Assembly (NCBI RefSeq): GCF_002008165.1
Contig: NZ_MRDM01000020.1
Coordinates: 124,001-188,000 of the forward strand
Direction of reading: 5' to 3'
Length of the DNA: 64,000 bases
Source of the DNA: Rhizobium laguerreae
GTDB lineage: Bacteria; Pseudomonadota; Alphaproteobacteria; Rhizobiales; Rhizobiaceae
A program made the translations under genes and the position numbers. Under the pieces are notes generated by a model that saw only the letters and a list, made by a program, of their open reading frames with translations, searched no databases and was not told where the DNA came from. Within the stretch, counting starts at the first letter, position 1. The number at the start of each line of letters is the position of its first letter. This document shows positions 1 through 9,075 of this stretch, one piece after another.

Positions 1-645
1 GACAAGGCGAAGGCTTATCCCGCGTCGCTGTCCGGCGGCCAGAAGCAACGCGTCGGCATCGCCCGGGCGCTGGCGGCACGCCCGGCACTGCTGTTGTCCG
101 ACGAGGCAACATCGGCGCTCGATCCAGAAACGACCCGGTCGATCCTGGCATTGCTGAAGGACATCAATCGTAAGCTCGGACTGACCATTCTGCTGATCAC
201 CCACGAGATGGAAGTGGTACGCGGCATTGCCGATCGCGTCGCGGTCATCGATGCCGGGCGGATCGTCGAGGAGGGGCAGGTCTGGTCGGTCTTCGCCAAT
301 CCGCAGGCTGAAATCACCGGGAGCCTGCTTGGCGGCATCCGTCCGCAGCTTCCTGAGCATATCGCCGGCCGGCTGTCGGCGACGGCGGGCAGCGAAGCGA
401 TCCTCAGCGTCGATCTCGCCGGGCCACAGGCGCAGGGCGCGCTATTTGCCGAACTCTCGGCAGCATTGCCGCATTCCTTCCGCCTCGTCCATGGCGGCAT
501 CGACCATATCCAGAACCAGCCGGTGGCGCGGTTCTTCATCGCCGTTCCCGCGCGCGACCCCGCGCTTGCCGGAAAGGTTGAACAATTCCTGACGGCCCGG
601 TCCGCCCGGGTGGAGGTGCTTGGTTATGACACCGATCATGCTTGA
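1..645 (+). CDS. metN: Methionine ABC transporter ATP-binding protein MetN (5' truncated by window edge)
   Basis: ATPase of the D/L-methionine importer MetNIQ; only the last 214 codons are in the window. The fragment opens just before the ABC signature LSGGQ (fragment residues 10-14), followed by Walker B ending in DEATSALD (34-41) and the H-loop ITHEMEVV. The C-terminal ~80 residues match the NIL regulatory domain that distinguishes MetN from other ABC ATPases and binds methionine to inhibit transport. The stop overlaps the start of metI by about 20 nt, so the two are co-transcribed. The Walker A motif lies upstream of the window. Confidence 0.93.
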   Translation, partial: DKAKAYPASLSGGQKQRVGIARALAARPALLLSDEATSALDPETTRSILALLKDINRKLGLTILLITHEMEVVRGIADRVAVIDAGRIVEEGQVWSVFANPQAEITGSLLGGIRPQLPEHIAGRLSATAGSEAILSVDLAGPQAQGALFAELSAALPHSFRLVHGGIDHIQNQPVARFFIAVPARDPALAGKVEQFLTARSARVEVLGYDTDHA

Positions 646-1279
646 ACTGCTTATTCGCTCCCTTTGGGAGACAGTCCTGATGACCCTCGCCTCGGGATTG
701 ATCTCGCTCGTCGCCGGCCTGCCACTCGGCCTTGCCTTGGTTGCGACGGCGCGCGGCGGCATCGCCGAAAACCTCTGGATCAATCGCGTGCTAGGCGCAG
801 TCATCAACGGCTTTCGCTCGGTGCCTTTCATCATCCTGCTGGTGGCGCTGATCCCACTGACGCGGCTGATCGTCGGCACCGCGCTCGGCACCTGGGCGGC
901 CATCGTGCCGCTCGCCATCGCTGCAACGCCCTACTACGCCCGTATCGCCGAAGTATCGCTGCGCGAGGTCGACCGCGGGTTAATCGACGCCGTGCGCGCC
1001 ATAGGCGGCAACCGCTGGACGATCATTCGCGAGGTGCTGGTGCCTGAAGCGCTGCCAGGCATCGTCGCCGGTTTCACCGTCACGCTGGTAACGCTGATCG
1101 GCGCCTCGGCCATGGCCGGCGCGATCGGCGCCGGCGGCCTCGGCGACCTCGCCATCCGCTATGGCTATCAGCGTTTCGAAACCAGTGTGATGATCGCGGT
1201 GGTGGCCGTCCTCATCGTGCTCGTCTGCGGTATCCAGTGGCTTGGCGACCGGCTGGTCGCCGGGCTGGACCACCGATAA
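626..1279 (+). CDS. metI: Methionine ABC transporter permease MetI
   Basis: Inner-membrane permease of the methionine importer, 217 aa, the usual MetI length. Hydrophobic helices alternate with the cytoplasmic coupling loop containing IDAVRAIGG, the EAA-type contact with MetN. ATG at 626 was chosen because it opens MTPIMLELL and overlaps metN; a TTG six bases earlier and an ATG at 638 are alternatives. The substrate-binding gene metQ does not follow. The next gene is a convergent monooxygenase whose stop lies 1 nt away, so metQ must be upstream of the window or elsewhere. Confidence 0.93.
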   Translation: MTPIMLELLIRSLWETVLMTLASGLISLVAGLPLGLALVATARGGIAENLWINRVLGAVINGFRSVPFIILLVALIPLTRLIVGTALGTWAAIVPLAIAATPYYARIAEVSLREVDRGLIDAVRAIGGNRWTIIREVLVPEALPGIVAGFTVTLVTLIGASAMAGAIGAGGLGDLAIRYGYQRFETSVMIAVVAVLIVLVCGIQWLGDRLVAGLDHR

Positions 1280-1280
1280 A

Positions 1281-2636
1281 TCAGCGCCGGAACTGGGCGG
1301 CGGGATGAGCAGCGGGCAACCTGCCGTTCCCGCCGAAAAGCTTCTGCCGCAACGGTCCGGCAGCATAATCCGCCTTGAAGACGCCGCGCTCTTGCAGCAC
1401 CGGCACGACCAGATCGACGAAATCGCGCAGGCTTTCCGGCGCCACTGTCCGCGCCAGATTGAAGCCGTCGATATCACCCTCTTCGATCCATGTCGCGAGA
1501 TGATCGGCGATCTGTTCCGGCGAGCCGACCACCGGTTTCATCCGGCTGCCGAGTATCATCTGGTCGATGATGTCACGCAGCGTTACCGGCTTTGGCGCCT
1601 GTTGCGTAATGGCCGCAAGTGCGGATTGATTGGCGTTGGTCGAGCTCTGGTCGATGACGTCGTCCAATCCATATTTCGAAAAATCGACGCCTGTCGAAGC
1701 GGAATAATGCGCAAGCGAGGCCTCGACGCTCGCATGGCTGCGGTACTCCTCCAGCTTCTCCTGGGCTTCCTTGTTCGTTCGACCGACGACAACAGTGATC
1801 AGGCTCAGGATCTTCAATGCGTCGACGCCGCGGCCGAATTCCTCCGCCTTCGCCCGCAGCGCATCGACGGTCGGCCTCGCCGCCTTGGGATTTGGCCCGG
1901 CAATGAAGACGCATTCGGCGTGGCGGGCGGCGAAATCCTGGCCGCGTGCCGAGGCGCCGGCCTGGAAGAGCAGGGGCGTGCGCTGCGGCGAGGGTTCTGA
2001 GAGATGGATGCCTTCCATCCGGTAATATTTGCCGTCGTGACGGACAGAGCGCACTTTGGAGGGATCTGCATAGACGCCGCCCGCCTTGTCGCGCACCACC
2101 GCATCGTCGTCCCAACTGCCTTCCCAGAGCTTGTAGAGAATTTCGAGATATTCTTCGGCTGCGTCGTAACGCGCATCATGTTCCGGCAGCTTGTCAAAAC
2201 CCATGCTGCGAGCCGCACTGTCGAGATAACCGGTGACGATGTTCCAGCCGATCCGTCCCTTGGTCAGGTGGTCGAGCGTCGACATGCGCCGCGCCAGCAG
2301 GAAGGGCGGCTCATAGGTGGTGTTGACGGTCACGCCGAAACCCAGATGTTTCGTGACATAGGCCATCGCCGAAATCGGGATCATCGGATCATTGACCGGG
2401 ATCTGCGCACCCGTCTCGATCACCGGCGACGGGCTACCCCTGTAGACGTCATAGACACCGACGATGTCAGCCAGGAAGATGCCGTCCAGCTTGCCGCGTT
2501 CGGCGGTCTTGGCAAACTCCGTCCAGTAGTCGAGATCGGTATAATGCGCTGAGCGGTCGCGCGGATGCGTCCACAGACCGTGGTTGATGTGCCCGACGCA
2601 GTTCATGTCGAAGGCATAGATCTGCATGGTCTTCAT
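1281..2636 (-). CDS. LLM-class flavin-dependent monooxygenase (NtaA/SnaA/DszA type)
   Basis: Two-component FMNH2-dependent monooxygenase of the luciferase-like superfamily, about 451 aa. The N-terminus carries AFDMNCVGH and the strand/helix pattern of the family (DYWTEFAKTAERGKLDGIF); GRIGWNIVTGYL is the conserved flavin-site loop. It is clearly related to the gene at 54630-56027, which supports starting at the ATG at 2636 rather than a TTG at 2669. Enzymes of this family oxidise sulfur- or nitrogen-containing organics, often to release sulfite. The neighbouring metNI genes suggest a role in organosulfur use, but the substrate is unknown. Confidence 0.88.
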   Translation of the reverse strand: MKTMQIYAFDMNCVGHINHGLWTHPRDRSAHYTDLDYWTEFAKTAERGKLDGIFLADIVGVYDVYRGSPSPVIETGAQIPVNDPMIPISAMAYVTKHLGFGVTVNTTYEPPFLLARRMSTLDHLTKGRIGWNIVTGYLDSAARSMGFDKLPEHDARYDAAEEYLEILYKLWEGSWDDDAVVRDKAGGVYADPSKVRSVRHDGKYYRMEGIHLSEPSPQRTPLLFQAGASARGQDFAARHAECVFIAGPNPKAARPTVDALRAKAEEFGRGVDALKILSLITVVVGRTNKEAQEKLEEYRSHASVEASLAHYSASTGVDFSKYGLDDVIDQSSTNANQSALAAITQQAPKPVTLRDIIDQMILGSRMKPVVGSPEQIADHLATWIEEGDIDGFNLARTVAPESLRDFVDLVVPVLQERGVFKADYAAGPLRQKLFGGNGRLPAAHPAAQFRR

Positions 2637-2692
2637 CAGGCGGTTCCCAAAGCCGGCAATAGGAATCAAGGATTTGCCGCATTAATTATCCA

Positions 2693-2785
2693 AGAGCATG
2701 ATGCCGAAAAGTGTTCGGACGACATCATGCTCTAACTATATAATGTAGAACAGGATTCAGATTTTAGCCGGCTCGGCCTAAAATC
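2693..2785. repeat. RIME-like intergenic element with two palindromes
   Basis: Two inverted repeats lie in the gap between the monooxygenase and scpA. The first has 11-bp arms AGAGCATGATG (2693-2703) and CATCATGCTCT (2723-2733) with inner arms CCGAA/TTCGG. The second has arms GATTTTAG (2760-2767) and CTAAAATC (2778-2785) around CCG/CGG. Two palindromes within about 100 bp between genes match my recollection of the Rhizobium-specific intergenic mosaic element. Function is unknown; as RNA it would fold into two hairpins. Confidence 0.6.
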
Positions 2786-2859
2786 ATCCTCTTCGGGCTC
2801 TATCGCACGATGAGCCTGTGAAATGGTAGGGTGGGGATGAAAAAAGCCGGAGGAACCGC

Positions 2860-4998
2860 ATGACGAAGAAGACGCTGTCGGATTGGGCGGAGCTTGCTCA
2901 AAAGGAACTGCGTACCTCGCCCGAAACGCTGACCTGGCAGACGCCGGAAGGCATTGCCGTCAAGCCGCTCTATACGGCCGAGGATATTGATGGCGCCGGG
3001 CACCTTGGTTCGCTTCCCGGCTTTTCACCTTTCACCCGCGGCCCGCGCGCGACGATGTATGCCGGCCGGCCTTGGACGATCCGCCAATATGCCGGCTTCT
3101 CGACGGCAGAGGAATCGAACGCCTTTTATCGCCGCAATCTCGCCGCCGGCCAGAAGGGCCTGTCGGTCGCCTTCGATCTTGCCACCCACCGCGGTTATGA
3201 CAGCGATCATCCGCGCGTCGAGGGTGATGTCGGCAAGGCGGGTGTGGCAATCGACAGCGTCGAGGACATGAAGATCCTGTTCGACGGCATTCCACTCGGC
3301 GAAATGTCGGTGTCGATGACCATGAACGGCGCCGTCATCCCGATCCTCGCCTCCTTCATCGTGGCAGGCGAGGAGCAGGGCATTCCACGAGCCGACCTTT
3401 CGGGGACCATCCAAAACGACATCCTCAAGGAGTTCATGGTCCGCAACACCTATATCTATCCGCCGGAACCCTCGATGCGGATCGTTGCCGACATCATCGA
3501 ATATACGGCCAGGGAGATGCCGAAATTCAACTCGATCTCGATCTCTGGCTATCACATGCAAGAGGCCGGCGCGACGCTGGTGCAGGAACTTGCCTTCACG
3601 CTGGCCGACGGTCGCGAATATGTCAGGGCGGCGATCGCCAAGGGCCTCAATGTCGATGATTTCGCCGGCAGGCTCTCCTTCTTCTTCGCGATCGGCATGA
3701 ACTTCTTCATGGAGGCGGCAAAGCTTCGCGCCGCCCGCCTGCTATGGACCCGCATCATGGAGGAGTTCCAGCCGAAGAAGGCTTCCTCGCTGATGCTGCG
3801 CACCCATTGCCAGACCTCCGGCGTCTCGTTGCAGGAACAAGATCCTTATAACAACATCATCCGCACCGCTTTCGAGGCGATGTCGGCCGTGCTCGGCGGC
3901 ACGCAGTCGCTGCATACCAACTCCTTCGACGAGGCAATCGCCCTACCGACGGAATTTTCCGCCCGCATCGCCCGCAACACGCAGCTGATCCTGAGCCACG
4001 AAACTGGCGTCACCAAGGTGGTCGATCCGCTGGCAGGCTCCTATTACGTCGAGAGCCTGACGAAGGAGCTTGCTGACAAAGCCTGGGCGCTGATCGAGGA
4101 GGTGGAAGCGCTCGGCGGCATGACGAAGGCCGTCAATGACGGCCTGCCGAAACGATTGATCGAGGAAGCGGCCGCGCGCCGCCAAGCAGCCGTTGACAAG
4201 GGCGAGGAGGTCATAGTCGGCGTCAACCGCTACAGGCTCGAAAACGAGCAGCCGATCGACATTCTGGAGATCGACAACAGCGCGGTGCGCAAAGCGCAAA
4301 TCAGACGTATCGAGGAAACCAAGCGGCGGCGCGATGGCGGAACCGTGCGCGAGACGCTGGCGGCCCTGGCCGAGATCGCACAGAGCGACAAGGGCAACCT
4401 GCTGGAAGCCGCCATTGAGGCCGCGCGGGCCCGCGCCACGGTCGGCGAGATATCGGATGCGATGCGCGATGCCTTCGGCGATCATGCCGCCACGCCTGTG
4501 GTGATCAAGGGCGTCTATGGCCAAGCGTATGAAAATGAGCCGGAACTCGCCGTGCTCAGGACCCGCATGATGGAAGTGACGGAAGCCATGGGGCACCGGC
4601 CGAAGATCATGGTCGCCAAGCTCGGTCAGGACGGACACGACCGAGGCGCCAAGGTGATCGCCTCGGCCTTCGGCGATATCGGCTTCGATGTGCTCGCCGG
4701 TCCCCTCTTCCAGACACCGGAGGAAGCCGCCGGCGTCGCACTCAGCGAAAAGGTCAACGTCGTCGGCGTCTCGTCATTGGCGGCCGGCCACAGGACGCTG
4801 CTGCCGCAGCTGATCGACAGGCTGAGGGAACAGGGCGGTGGTGATATCATCGTCGTCTGCGGCGGTGTCATCCCCCGGCAGGACTATGAATTCCTGCATG
4901 AACACGGCGTTGCAGCGGTATTCGGCCCGGGGACAAACGTTCTCGAGGCGGCAAACTCCGTTCTCGATCTGCTGCAGGGCAGGCGGCGGAATCAGTAA
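2860..4998 (+). CDS. scpA: Methylmalonyl-CoA mutase
   Basis: Adenosylcobalamin-dependent isomerase, 712 aa, the full length of the single-subunit mutase, interconverting methylmalonyl-CoA and succinyl-CoA in propionyl-CoA and PHB/ethylmalonyl-linked metabolism. The TIM-barrel domain fills residues 1-560 (for example RTHCQTSG near 310). The C-terminal B12-binding domain holds the DGHDRG motif near residue 591, whose His is the lower cobalt ligand. GGAGGAA precedes the ATG at good spacing. The stop lies 1 nt from the convergent stop of the next gene. The small MeaB-type chaperone is not adjacent. Confidence 0.97.
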   Translation: MTKKTLSDWAELAQKELRTSPETLTWQTPEGIAVKPLYTAEDIDGAGHLGSLPGFSPFTRGPRATMYAGRPWTIRQYAGFSTAEESNAFYRRNLAAGQKGLSVAFDLATHRGYDSDHPRVEGDVGKAGVAIDSVEDMKILFDGIPLGEMSVSMTMNGAVIPILASFIVAGEEQGIPRADLSGTIQNDILKEFMVRNTYIYPPEPSMRIVADIIEYTAREMPKFNSISISGYHMQEAGATLVQELAFTLADGREYVRAAIAKGLNVDDFAGRLSFFFAIGMNFFMEAAKLRAARLLWTRIMEEFQPKKASSLMLRTHCQTSGVSLQEQDPYNNIIRTAFEAMSAVLGGTQSLHTNSFDEAIALPTEFSARIARNTQLILSHETGVTKVVDPLAGSYYVESLTKELADKAWALIEEVEALGGMTKAVNDGLPKRLIEEAAARRQAAVDKGEEVIVGVNRYRLENEQPIDILEIDNSAVRKAQIRRIEETKRRRDGGTVRETLAALAEIAQSDKGNLLEAAIEAARARATVGEISDAMRDAFGDHAATPVVIKGVYGQAYENEPELAVLRTRMMEVTEAMGHRPKIMVAKLGQDGHDRGAKVIASAFGDIGFDVLAGPLFQTPEEAAGVALSEKVNVVGVSSLAAGHRTLLPQLIDRLREQGGGDIIVVCGGVIPRQDYEFLHEHGVAAVFGPGTNVLEAANSVLDLLQGRRRNQ

Positions 4999-4999
4999 T

Positions 5000-6160
5000 T
5001 TAGAGAAGACCGCGCTTCGCCAGATTGCTCATCAGCGCCGAAATGCCGAAGGTCCAGGGCGGGCATTCGGTGGAAAGGCGCACGGTGTTGACGAGCGCGC
5101 CGAGGCCTGCCGAGGAAATCTCGACGACATCGCCAATCTTGTGGGTGAAGCCTTGCTTCGGCGCGTCGCGGTCCTGCGTCGGCGCAAACAGCGTGCCTAG
5201 GAAAAGCATGAAACCGTCAGGATATTGATGATGGGCGCCGACCGTCTGCTTGACGAGATCGGTCGGGTCGCGGCTGATGTGTGACATCGAACTCTTGCCA
5301 TGCAGCACGAAACCGTCCTGGCCGGTGACTTTCAGGTCGAGTTCCGCCTTGCGGACGTCATCGAGGCTGTAATCGGCATCGAACAGGCGGATGAAAGGAC
5401 CGATCGAGCAGGAGGCGTTGTTATCCTTGGCCTTGCCGAGCAGCAGCGCCGAGCGGCCCTCGACGTCGCGCAGGTTGACGTCGTTGCCGAGCGTCGCACC
5501 CTTGATTTCGCCGCGGCTGTTGACCGCGAGCACGATTTCCGGCTCGGGATTGTTCCAGGTCGAGATCGGATGCAGGCCGACATCCGCACCCCAGCCGACG
5601 GAGGAAAGCACCGGCGCCTTGGTGAAGACTTCGGCATCCGGCCCGATACCGACCTCGAGATATTGCGACCACATGCCTTCGTCGATCAGTGCCTGCTTGA
5701 CCTTGGCGGCCTCCGGCGAGCCGGCCTTCAGATTGGTGAGGCTGCCGCCGATCAGCGTGCTGACGCGCTCGCGGATCGAGGCGGCACGCTCCGGACTGCC
5801 GGCCGCCTTCTCCTCGATGACGCGCTCGATCATCGACTGCGCAAAGGTGACGCCGCAGGCTTTAACTGCCTGAAGGTCGACGGGCGCGAGGAGATAGGGA
5901 CGCGCTTCATCCGGAGCTCCGGTACTGTTGGCGGCGATGTCCGCCAGCGAGCCAACCGCCTTGCCACTTGCTGCAGGGACGAGGGTGGCGGCATCCTGCC
6001 GCTCGAGCAGGGCGCTCAGCGTCGGCGCCTCGCGCGACGTGATGTCGACCAGCATACCCTCGCGTAACATCACAATGCTCGGTCCCTGCACTTCGGGATT
6101 CCAGATGCGACCGACAAAAAGACCATCCGAAGCGGCGACATCGAGCAGAGGTTGAGACAT
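5000..6160 (-). CDS. Fumarylacetoacetate hydrolase family protein
   Basis: 386 aa, divergent from the Gfo/Idh genes. The C-terminal two thirds match the FAH fold: NPEPEIVLAVNSRGEI near residue 203 supplies a metal-binding glutamate, followed by the stretch starting GNDVNLRDVEGR. Homologues are hydratases, decarboxylases or dehydratases of 2-oxo acids in sugar-acid and aromatic catabolism. The residues 1-100 extension is typical of the longer group in Rhizobiales. With sugar-type dehydrogenases diverging from it, a role as a 2-keto-3-deoxy sugar acid dehydratase is plausible, but the exact substrate is not known. Confidence 0.82.
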   Translation of the reverse strand: MSQPLLDVAASDGLFVGRIWNPEVQGPSIVMLREGMLVDITSREAPTLSALLERQDAATLVPAASGKAVGSLADIAANSTGAPDEARPYLLAPVDLQAVKACGVTFAQSMIERVIEEKAAGSPERAASIRERVSTLIGGSLTNLKAGSPEAAKVKQALIDEGMWSQYLEVGIGPDAEVFTKAPVLSSVGWGADVGLHPISTWNNPEPEIVLAVNSRGEIKGATLGNDVNLRDVEGRSALLLGKAKDNNASCSIGPFIRLFDADYSLDDVRKAELDLKVTGQDGFVLHGKSSMSHISRDPTDLVKQTVGAHHQYPDGFMLFLGTLFAPTQDRDAPKQGFTHKIGDVVEISSAGLGALVNTVRLSTECPPWTFGISALMSNLAKRGLL

Positions 6161-6527
6161 GGTGATCTTCCGTCACAGGCGAGCGGGGAGCGCTCTTCAA
6201 AACATTGCGGGGTGTTGCCGCCCTCCAGCTTGGCAGCAGCCGAAATCGATCACATTCACGGAGGCGGGGCAAGATGCGTCGGGGAAAAAGACTTTCGCCT
6301 GATCGGCTCAAGCGGCGGGCTTTCTCGGGAATCCAATTGCCAGAGCCCACAAAATAACTATTTAGATACAAAATAACTGTTAAATTTCAAACATTTGAAT
6401 ACAGGCTGTGACGATTATGCCCTCCATCTCGCCTTGACAGGCGCCGGCTTTCGTTATCTGTTTTGCCCAACATGGAGGAGGCTGGCGTCAGGCAGCCACA
6501 CGAAAATCCCAGGAGGATATTGCAGCG
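6161..6527. promoter_or_regulatory. Divergent intergenic region with 11-bp direct repeat and weak promoter candidate
   Basis: 367 bp without a credible gene, between the FAH-family gene (minus) and the dehydrogenase operon (plus). ACAAAATAACT occurs at 6349-6359 and again at 6368-6378, 19 bp apart start to start, in an AT-rich stretch that stands out from the GC-rich surroundings; this spacing suits a regulator binding two helical turns apart. A plus-strand promoter candidate is TTGACA at 6434-6439 with a poor -10 (TCTGTT, 6457-6462). AGGAGG at 6511-6516 is a strong ribosome site for the gene at 6528. Confidence 0.4.
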
Positions 6528-7538
6528 ATGTTGAGATTTGCCGTCGTCGGAATCGACCATGGGCATACGTTCGATCACGTGAAGGGATTGCTGGCCGCAG
6601 GCGGCGAATTCGTGGGCTATTGCCCGCAGACCTCGGTGCCGGCACTGCGCGAGGCCTTTGAGAAGACCTATCCGGACGCGCCGCAGATCGACCGGGAAAA
6701 GCTGTTCGACGATCCATCGATCGACGTCATCTGCATCTCGGCGATCCCGCGCGATCGCGCCGGTCTCGCCATCCGTGCGATGAAATCAGGCAAGGACGTG
6801 ATGACCGACAAGCCTGGGGTGACGACCTTCGCCCAGCTCGAGGACGTCAAGAAGACCGTCGCTGAAACCGGCAAGATCTTCTCGATCTGCTTTTCCGAGC
6901 GCCACTGCGTGCGCTCCGCCGTCAAGGCCGGCAAGCTCGTCGCCGAAGGCGCGATCGGCAAGGTGATCCAGACGCTTGGTGTCGGTCCGCATCGGCTGCA
7001 GCTGCCGACCCGGCCGGACTGGTTCTTCGATCCCGAAGCCTTCGGCGGCATTATCGTCGATATCGCTTCACACCAGGTCGACCAGTTCCTGTTTTATACC
7101 GGCTCGACCACAGGCGAGGTCATCGCCAGCTCGATCGGCAATTTCGGCATGCCCGACAAGCCCGCCTTCGAGGATTTCGGCGAGGTGCTTCTGCGTTCTG
7201 ACAAGGCGGCGGGCTATGTCCGTGTCGACTGGTTCACGCCGGAGGCGCTGCCGACCTGGGGCGACGGGCGCCTGACCATCCTCGGCACCGAAGGCTACAT
7301 CGAACTGCGCAAATATATCGACATTGCCGGCAGGCCGGGCAAGGATCATCTCTTCCTGGTCAACGGCAAGGAAATGACCCATATCGATTGCAGCGGCGAA
7401 AAGCTTGATTATTTCGACGCTTTCACCGCCGACGTCGGCAACCGCACGCAGACGGCGATGACCCAGTATCACGTTTTTGAAGTCTGCCGTCTTTCGCTCG
7501 AAGCCCAGGCGAAAGCCGCGCGCATCGGCGCTCGCTGA
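6528..7538 (+). CDS. Gfo/Idh/MocA family oxidoreductase
   Basis: 336 aa NAD(P)-dependent dehydrogenase, first gene of a three-gene operon. The N-terminal Rossmann fold begins FAVVGIDHGHTFDHV, a variant of the usual GxGxxG because HGH replaces the glycine-rich turn. TDKPGVTT near residue 95 takes the place of the family's EKP motif, which supplies the catalytic lysine. The C-terminal half is the alpha/beta substrate domain with DIASHQVDQFLFYTG near 180. It acts on an unidentified cyclic polyol or sugar derivative. It is followed after 10 nt by a second member of the family. Confidence 0.88.
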   Translation: MLRFAVVGIDHGHTFDHVKGLLAAGGEFVGYCPQTSVPALREAFEKTYPDAPQIDREKLFDDPSIDVICISAIPRDRAGLAIRAMKSGKDVMTDKPGVTTFAQLEDVKKTVAETGKIFSICFSERHCVRSAVKAGKLVAEGAIGKVIQTLGVGPHRLQLPTRPDWFFDPEAFGGIIVDIASHQVDQFLFYTGSTTGEVIASSIGNFGMPDKPAFEDFGEVLLRSDKAAGYVRVDWFTPEALPTWGDGRLTILGTEGYIELRKYIDIAGRPGKDHLFLVNGKEMTHIDCSGEKLDYFDAFTADVGNRTQTAMTQYHVFEVCRLSLEAQAKAARIGAR

Positions 7539-7548
7539 GGAGGATATC

Positions 7549-8646
7549 ATGACCAGGAAATTGCGCGTCGGTGTCATCGGCGCAGGCATCGCTGCGCGGC
7601 ATCTGGCCGGCTTCGGCTGGAACAAGGAGCTTTTCGAAGTTCCCGTGCTCTGCTCGCTCGATGAGGAGCGCGGCAAGGCGCTGTGCGAGGAGTTCGGCAT
7701 TGGCGAATACACGCAGGATGCGGATTCGCTGATTGCCCGCGACGATCTCGACATCATCGACATTTCGACGCCGCCGAGCTCGCATTTCGAACTTTGCCGC
7801 AAGGGCATCGAATCCGGCAAACACGTGATCTGCGAGAAGCCGCTCTTCGGCTCGATCGCCGAGGTCGACGAGATGGGGCGCATCCTCGATCGTTACCCCG
7901 GCAGGAAGCTGATGCCGATCTTCCAGTATCGCTACGGTTCCGGTCTGCAGAAGCTGAAGCTGCTGATCGAACGTGGCCTCGCCGGCAAGCCGTTCCTGAC
8001 CACGATCGAAACACATTGGTGGCGTGGACCGGATTATTACGCCGTGCCGTGGCGCGGCAAATGGGCGAGCGAACTCGGCGGCGGTCTTCTCGGCCACGCC
8101 ATCCACGCCCATGACATGCTGAACTATGTGCACGGTCCCTGCGCCGAGGTGTTTTCCTATGGCGCCACGCTGGTCAATCCGATCGAGGTCGAGGATACGG
8201 CAGCCCTTTCGGTGAAGATGCAGAACGGCTCGCTGGCGACGCTGTCGATGACGCTCGGTTCGCGCAAGGAGATCTCGCGGCTGCGCTTCTGCTTCAACGA
8301 CCTCGTCGCCGAAAGCATCATCGAACCCTATACGATGGGCCGTGACCCGTGGACATTCGTCGCCGGGACAGAGGAACATCAGGCGCGGATCGACGAAGTG
8401 CTCGCCGCCTATGTGCCTGGCGAGGATGGCTACACCCGTCAGTTCGAGCTCTTCCACAAGGCGATCGTCGAGGACACCGACCCACCGGTGACATTGCAGG
8501 ATGCCCGCAATTCGCTGGAACTGGTTACGGCCGCCTATTCCTCGCAGCGAACCGGACAACCGACGCCGATGCCGATCGCCGCCGATCATCCGCTCTATCG
8601 TTCCTGGCTTCCGGCAGCGGAATGGCGTGCTGCGGCCACCGTCTGA
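7549..8646 (+). CDS. Gfo/Idh/MocA family oxidoreductase
   Basis: 365 aa. The start is the ATG at 7549, behind GAGGAGG; the frame is open further upstream, but that would overlap the previous gene. The Rossmann motif VGVIGAGIAARHL is complete, and CEKPLFGS near residue 93 is the canonical EKP with the catalytic Lys. GLLGHAIHAHDMLNY near 180 is the substrate and active-site histidine region. Together with the preceding paralogue and the following VOC protein it suggests successive redox steps on one sugar or inositol-like compound. No transporter lies in the operon. Confidence 0.92.
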   Translation: MTRKLRVGVIGAGIAARHLAGFGWNKELFEVPVLCSLDEERGKALCEEFGIGEYTQDADSLIARDDLDIIDISTPPSSHFELCRKGIESGKHVICEKPLFGSIAEVDEMGRILDRYPGRKLMPIFQYRYGSGLQKLKLLIERGLAGKPFLTTIETHWWRGPDYYAVPWRGKWASELGGGLLGHAIHAHDMLNYVHGPCAEVFSYGATLVNPIEVEDTAALSVKMQNGSLATLSMTLGSRKEISRLRFCFNDLVAESIIEPYTMGRDPWTFVAGTEEHQARIDEVLAAYVPGEDGYTRQFELFHKAIVEDTDPPVTLQDARNSLELVTAAYSSQRTGQPTPMPIAADHPLYRSWLPAAEWRAAATV

Positions 8647-8664
8647 ACCGGGAAGGGCGCTCCG

Positions 8665-9075
8665 ATGCTGAAATCCTTCGAGCATGTCGGCATGACGGTC
8701 AGCGACATGGACCGCACCGTCGATTTCTACTGTGGCCTGCTCGGCCTCAACCTCGCGCTGCGCAAGACGATGGCGAATGGCATGCAGGTCGCGTTCCTCG
8801 ATGCAGGCGGCGGCATGCTGGAGGTCTTTGCGCCGCCCGGCGGCGCGTCGAGAGCGGTCGACGTGCCTGACGATACGGCCGGCGTCCGGCACCTCACCTT
8901 CTGTTTCGACAATGTCGACGAGACCTTCGCCCGCCTTGAACAGGCGGGCGTCGAGATCAAGGAGCGGCCGCGCTTCGCGGTCCACTCCGAGATGCTGAAC
9001 AGGATCGCCTTCGTTCGCGATCCCGACGGCATCATCGTCGAGCTTGCCGAACGTTCTCAGAAACGCCAGGGCTGA
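8665..9075 (+). CDS. VOC family (glyoxalase/dioxygenase fold) protein
   Basis: 136 aa, a single vicinal-oxygen-chelate module built of two beta-alpha-beta-beta-beta repeats. FEHVGMTVSDMDRTVDFYCGLLG at the N-terminus contains the first metal-binding His (EHVG), and RDPDGIIVELAE near the C-terminus the last Glu. GVRHLTFCFDNVD near 76 begins the second repeat. Such proteins serve as lactoylglutathione lyases, epimerases or isomerases. In this operon it may isomerise the product of the two dehydrogenases. It lies 18 nt after the preceding stop. Confidence 0.88.
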   Translation: MLKSFEHVGMTVSDMDRTVDFYCGLLGLNLALRKTMANGMQVAFLDAGGGMLEVFAPPGGASRAVDVPDDTAGVRHLTFCFDNVDETFARLEQAGVEIKERPRFAVHSEMLNRIAFVRDPDGIIVELAERSQKRQG

